In this document: positions 61,857 to 64,000 of the stretch, piece by piece
Position numbering within the stretch: position 1 is the stretch's first letter
How the letters are laid out: every line of letters begins with the position of its first letter
Source of the DNA: Sphingomicrobium sp.
GTDB taxonomy: Bacteria; Pseudomonadota; Alphaproteobacteria; Sphingomonadales; Sphingomonadaceae
Assembly (NCBI GenBank): GCA_025450755.1
Contig: JANWLR010000062.1
Span: 1 to 64,000 of the forward strand
Direction of reading: 5' to 3'
Length of the DNA stretch: 64,000 nt
Notes under the pieces: generated by a model
Databases searched by the model: none
What the model saw: the letters and a program-made list of their open reading frames with translations, nothing else
What the model was told of the DNA's origin: nothing
Position numbers and translations under genes: made by a program

Positions 61857-63460
61857 CGCAAATGACAATCACTCGACGAACATTGCTCGAACAAATTGGA
61901 AGTGTCGCTGGCGCCGGTGCTGCCTACATGGCCATGGAAGCGCTCGGCCTCGCAGTAGCAACGCCGGCCGGGGCCGAGGCGTTCGCTCTTCCGACAAGTA
62001 GCGGGAAAGGACGATCGGTCGTGATCCTCGGGGCGGGAATTGCCGGCATGGTCTCCGCCTATGAACTTCAGCGCGCCGGCTTTCAGGTGACCGTGCTCGA
62101 AGCCCGCGAACGCATTGGCGGCCGCGTCTGGACCATCCGCGGCGGCGACCGAATCGTCCAAATGGGACGGCCAGACCAGCGGGCCGGGTTCGGTAATGGG
62201 CTTTATTTCAATGCCGGAGCGGCGCGGATACCTTCGAGCCATCGTGGAATTCTCGGCTACGCGCGCCGTTTCGGTGTGCCGATGGAAACGATGGTCAACG
62301 CCAACCGGAATGCGGGATGGGACTTTCGAGGCAAGGTCCATCCTGAACGGCGCATGGTCAATGATATGCGCGGGCAGCTTGGGGAACTTCTCGCCAAGGC
62401 AATCGACCAGCACGCGCTCGACGGTGAGGTCGCTAGAGGCGAACTCGCAATGATCCGTGACTTTCTCGTCCCCTATGCCCAGCTCGACCGCAGCGGCCGA
62501 TACGTTCCGCAGGGAAGCTCCGGCTATTCTCCGGAAGGGGGTGGCTATGCAAATGCACCCAAGGCGCTGCCGCCGCTCTCGATCGAGGAACTCCTTCCCG
62601 ATCCCGCAAACACGAGCCGTGGGAGCATGGCGCTACCTTATCTTTTCGAGAACATCTGGGACATGCAGGCGACGATGCTTCAGCCGGTCGGCGGCATGGA
62701 TCGGATCGCGCACGCGTTCTACGAACGCGTGAAGCCACAGGTCAGGCTGAACACACAAATAAAGGAGATCCGCCGCGTCGGGAAGAAGGTTCGGATCGTC
62801 CACAGTGGCGCCTCGAACTTCACTGAAGCGGACTTTTGCGTTTGCACTCTGCCGATGCCCGTCCTTGCTCGTATTCCCGCTGACTTCTCGAGGGCAAAGG
62901 CCAATGCACTAAAGTCGGTCGAATATCGAACGAGCGTGAAAGTCGCGTTTGAGAGCCTGCGTTTCTGGGAGACGCAGGATTCGATCTTTGGCGGGCTCGC
63001 CTGGACCGACCGCCTCAACGAGAACATCATGTATCCCTCGGGTGGCTTCAATGATTCCCGGGGCGTTCTCGTTGCCGCTTATTGTGGAGGCTGGACACGG
63101 CCGGAGAATCCGAAGGCGTTCGCCGATCTCAGCCACGAGCGAAGATTGCAAATCTGCCGCGAATCCGTCGAAGCGCTCCATCCCGGCCAGTCGCATCTTC
63201 TGGAAAAGGGAGTGACTGTCGCATGGGGGCTCACGCCCTGGTCGGAAGGGGTCGGAGCACTTTGGCCAGGAGGCCTCACAGCAGTCCAGTTTCGTCCACC
63301 GGAATATTATGAGCTACTGAAGCCCGAAGGTCCGATCGTCTTTGCCGGGGAACACCTCAGCTACCAGCCGACGTGGCAGGAAGGAGCGGTGCTATCGGCG
63401 CACGAGGCGCTGAAGCTGGTCCAGTCGATGGCTTCGAACGCGATTGCCCGCGCAGCCTAG
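61853..63460 (+). CDS. Tat-exported FAD-dependent amine oxidase (L-amino acid oxidase-like)
   Basis: The product of up to 535 residues has a twin-arginine signal (TITRRTLLEQIG...). The FAD-binding motif VVILGAGIAGMVSAYELQRAGFQVTVLEARERIGGRVW and the C-terminal FAD motif FAGEHLSYQPTWQEGAVLSAHEA place it in the flavin amine oxidase family, next to bacterial L-amino acid oxidases. A GTG start overlaps the upstream peptide; ATG at 61862 is also possible. The divergent Lrp-type gene suggests control by an amino acid substrate. It would release ammonia and hydrogen peroxide in the periplasm. Confidence 0.88.
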   Translation: MTQMTITRRTLLEQIGSVAGAGAAYMAMEALGLAVATPAGAEAFALPTSSGKGRSVVILGAGIAGMVSAYELQRAGFQVTVLEARERIGGRVWTIRGGDRIVQMGRPDQRAGFGNGLYFNAGAARIPSSHRGILGYARRFGVPMETMVNANRNAGWDFRGKVHPERRMVNDMRGQLGELLAKAIDQHALDGEVARGELAMIRDFLVPYAQLDRSGRYVPQGSSGYSPEGGGYANAPKALPPLSIEELLPDPANTSRGSMALPYLFENIWDMQATMLQPVGGMDRIAHAFYERVKPQVRLNTQIKEIRRVGKKVRIVHSGASNFTEADFCVCTLPMPVLARIPADFSRAKANALKSVEYRTSVKVAFESLRFWETQDSIFGGLAWTDRLNENIMYPSGGFNDSRGVLVAAYCGGWTRPENPKAFADLSHERRLQICRESVEALHPGQSHLLEKGVTVAWGLTPWSEGVGALWPGGLTAVQFRPPEYYELLKPEGPIVFAGEHLSYQPTWQEGAVLSAHEALKLVQSMASNAIARAA

Positions 63461-64000
63461 GCGGCGGGCAGGAGCCGCCGCTCGCCTGCGAGGCGAAGCA
63501 GCGCCGCCTGCAGCTTCTCGAACGCTCGAACCTCGATCTGGCGGATGCGCTCGCGGCTGACGCCATAGACCTGGCTCAGTTCCTCCAGAGTCTTCGGATC
63601 ATCGGCGAGGCGCCGCTCCATCAGGATGTGCTTCTCACGATCGTTGAGGCTTTCAAGCGCTGTCACCAACAGGTCGTGGCGAACCTGGCTTTCCTCGTCT
63701 TCGGCGAGCAGCTCGTCCTGGAGTGGACCGCTGTCGACAAGAAAGTCCTGCCACTGGTTCTCGGCGCCCTCATCTCCCTTCAAGGGAGCGTTGAGGCTGG
63801 TATCGCCGCCCATCGCCATGCGGCGGTTCATGGACACGACTTCTTCTTCGGTCACACCGAGGTCCGTCGCGATCTTTGTCACATCCTGGGGCTTGAGGTC
63901 GCCTTCCTCGAATGCGTCGATCTGGTTCTTCATTCGCCTGAGGTTGAAGAACAGCTTCTTCTGCGCCGCCGTCGTGCCCATTTTCACGAGACTCCACGAG
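63457..64000 (-). CDS. rpoH: RNA polymerase sigma-32 factor, 3' portion
   Basis: The frame runs off the right edge (the in-window segment starts in SWSLVKMGTT), so the N-terminus is missing. The RpoH box QKKLFFNLRRMKNQ, the region 3 GVTEEEVVSMNRRM and region 4 helix-turn-helix (TLEELSQVYGVSRERIRQIEVRAFEKL) are diagnostic. RpoH drives the heat-shock regulon. It overlaps the convergent amine oxidase by four bases. Confidence 0.96.
   Translation of the reverse strand, partial: SWSLVKMGTTAAQKKLFFNLRRMKNQIDAFEEGDLKPQDVTKIATDLGVTEEEVVSMNRRMAMGGDTSLNAPLKGDEGAENQWQDFLVDSGPLQDELLAEDEESQVRHDLLVTALESLNDREKHILMERRLADDPKTLEELSQVYGVSRERIRQIEVRAFEKLQAALLRLAGERRLLPAA

Overview
This window looks like chromosomal DNA from a GC-rich alphaproteobacterium of the sphingomonad group (Sphingomonas/Sphingomicrobium-like). 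Four kinds of evidence point that way. TonB-dependent receptors have plugs of the GSRIRR type. A PEP-CTERM remnant ends in the EPSSWAM...GFAGMGAAARRR sorting signal. The gene orders mreBCD-mrdA-rodA, gatC-gatA and kdsD-kdsB are typical, and recA carries an alphaproteobacterial SOS box (GTTC-N7-GTTC). The assignment is inference from gene content; no marker rRNA is present. There is no CRISPR array and no prophage, and the only clear mobile-element trace is a decayed IS110-family remnant.

Layout. 1-3.3 kb is accessory: two paralogous multi-TM proteins, two paralogous membrane-anchored proteins (one frameshifted) and a broken secreted cupin gene. 3.6-6.9 kb holds tRNA-Lys and a secreted Asp-box (BNR/sortilin-like) propeller protein. 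6.9-12.4 kb is the rod-shape operon mreB-mreC-mreD-mrdA-rodA on the minus strand, divergent from mutL. 14.3-15.4 kb is a fluoride-responsive unit: a fluoride riboswitch, the fluoride exporter gene crcB, and ppa for pyrophosphatase, a fluoride-sensitive enzyme. 15.4-19.4 kb has a small protein, an outer-membrane barrel with a polyproline tail, miaA plus a divergent ketol-acid reductoisomerase, and serB. 19.4-23.2 kb is a ParA / DNA-binding-like protein / TPR-SPOR lipoprotein operon facing a Sel1-SPOR protein, with a 14-bp palindrome at the operon start.

23.2-32 kb carries pyrB-ruvX-DUF3089 on the minus strand and gatC-gatA, then a three-gene sugar/acyl-modification insertion (epimerase, hexapeptide acyltransferase, glycosyltransferase) before gatB. 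32-37 kb has a TTG-initiated phosphatase behind a palindromic repeat, followed by a degraded stretch (PEP-CTERM remnant, small lipoprotein, PilZ protein, small hypotheticals, IS110 remnant) ending at tRNA-Leu. 37-44.4 kb holds tig with a His-rich/AKP-rich tail, a bicupin gene, a GT2 glycosyltransferase, a large TonB receptor and clpP. 44.5-52.7 kb has a second TonB receptor, a TonB-C-like secreted protein, recA with its SOS box, a Bcr/CflA-like MFS exporter, a Tat-exported M24 peptidase and a DAACS symporter. 52.8-58 kb is an envelope-polysaccharide group (kdsD, kdsB, a HAD phosphatase, an ELM1-like protein, a flippase). 58-64 kb has an EF-G paralogue with a degenerate GTPase motif, a YihY family protein, an Lrp regulator divergent from a 39-residue membrane peptide and a Tat-exported flavin amine oxidase, and the 3' part of rpoH running off the edge.

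The most interesting regions are the fluoride riboswitch unit that couples export to replacement of an inhibited enzyme, and the ParA/SPOR locus, which could be a small undescribed positioning or division-site system. Also notable are a CTG-initiated epimerase, a head-to-head gene pair whose two ATG codons share CATG, and the Lrp / micro-peptide / amine oxidase locus.
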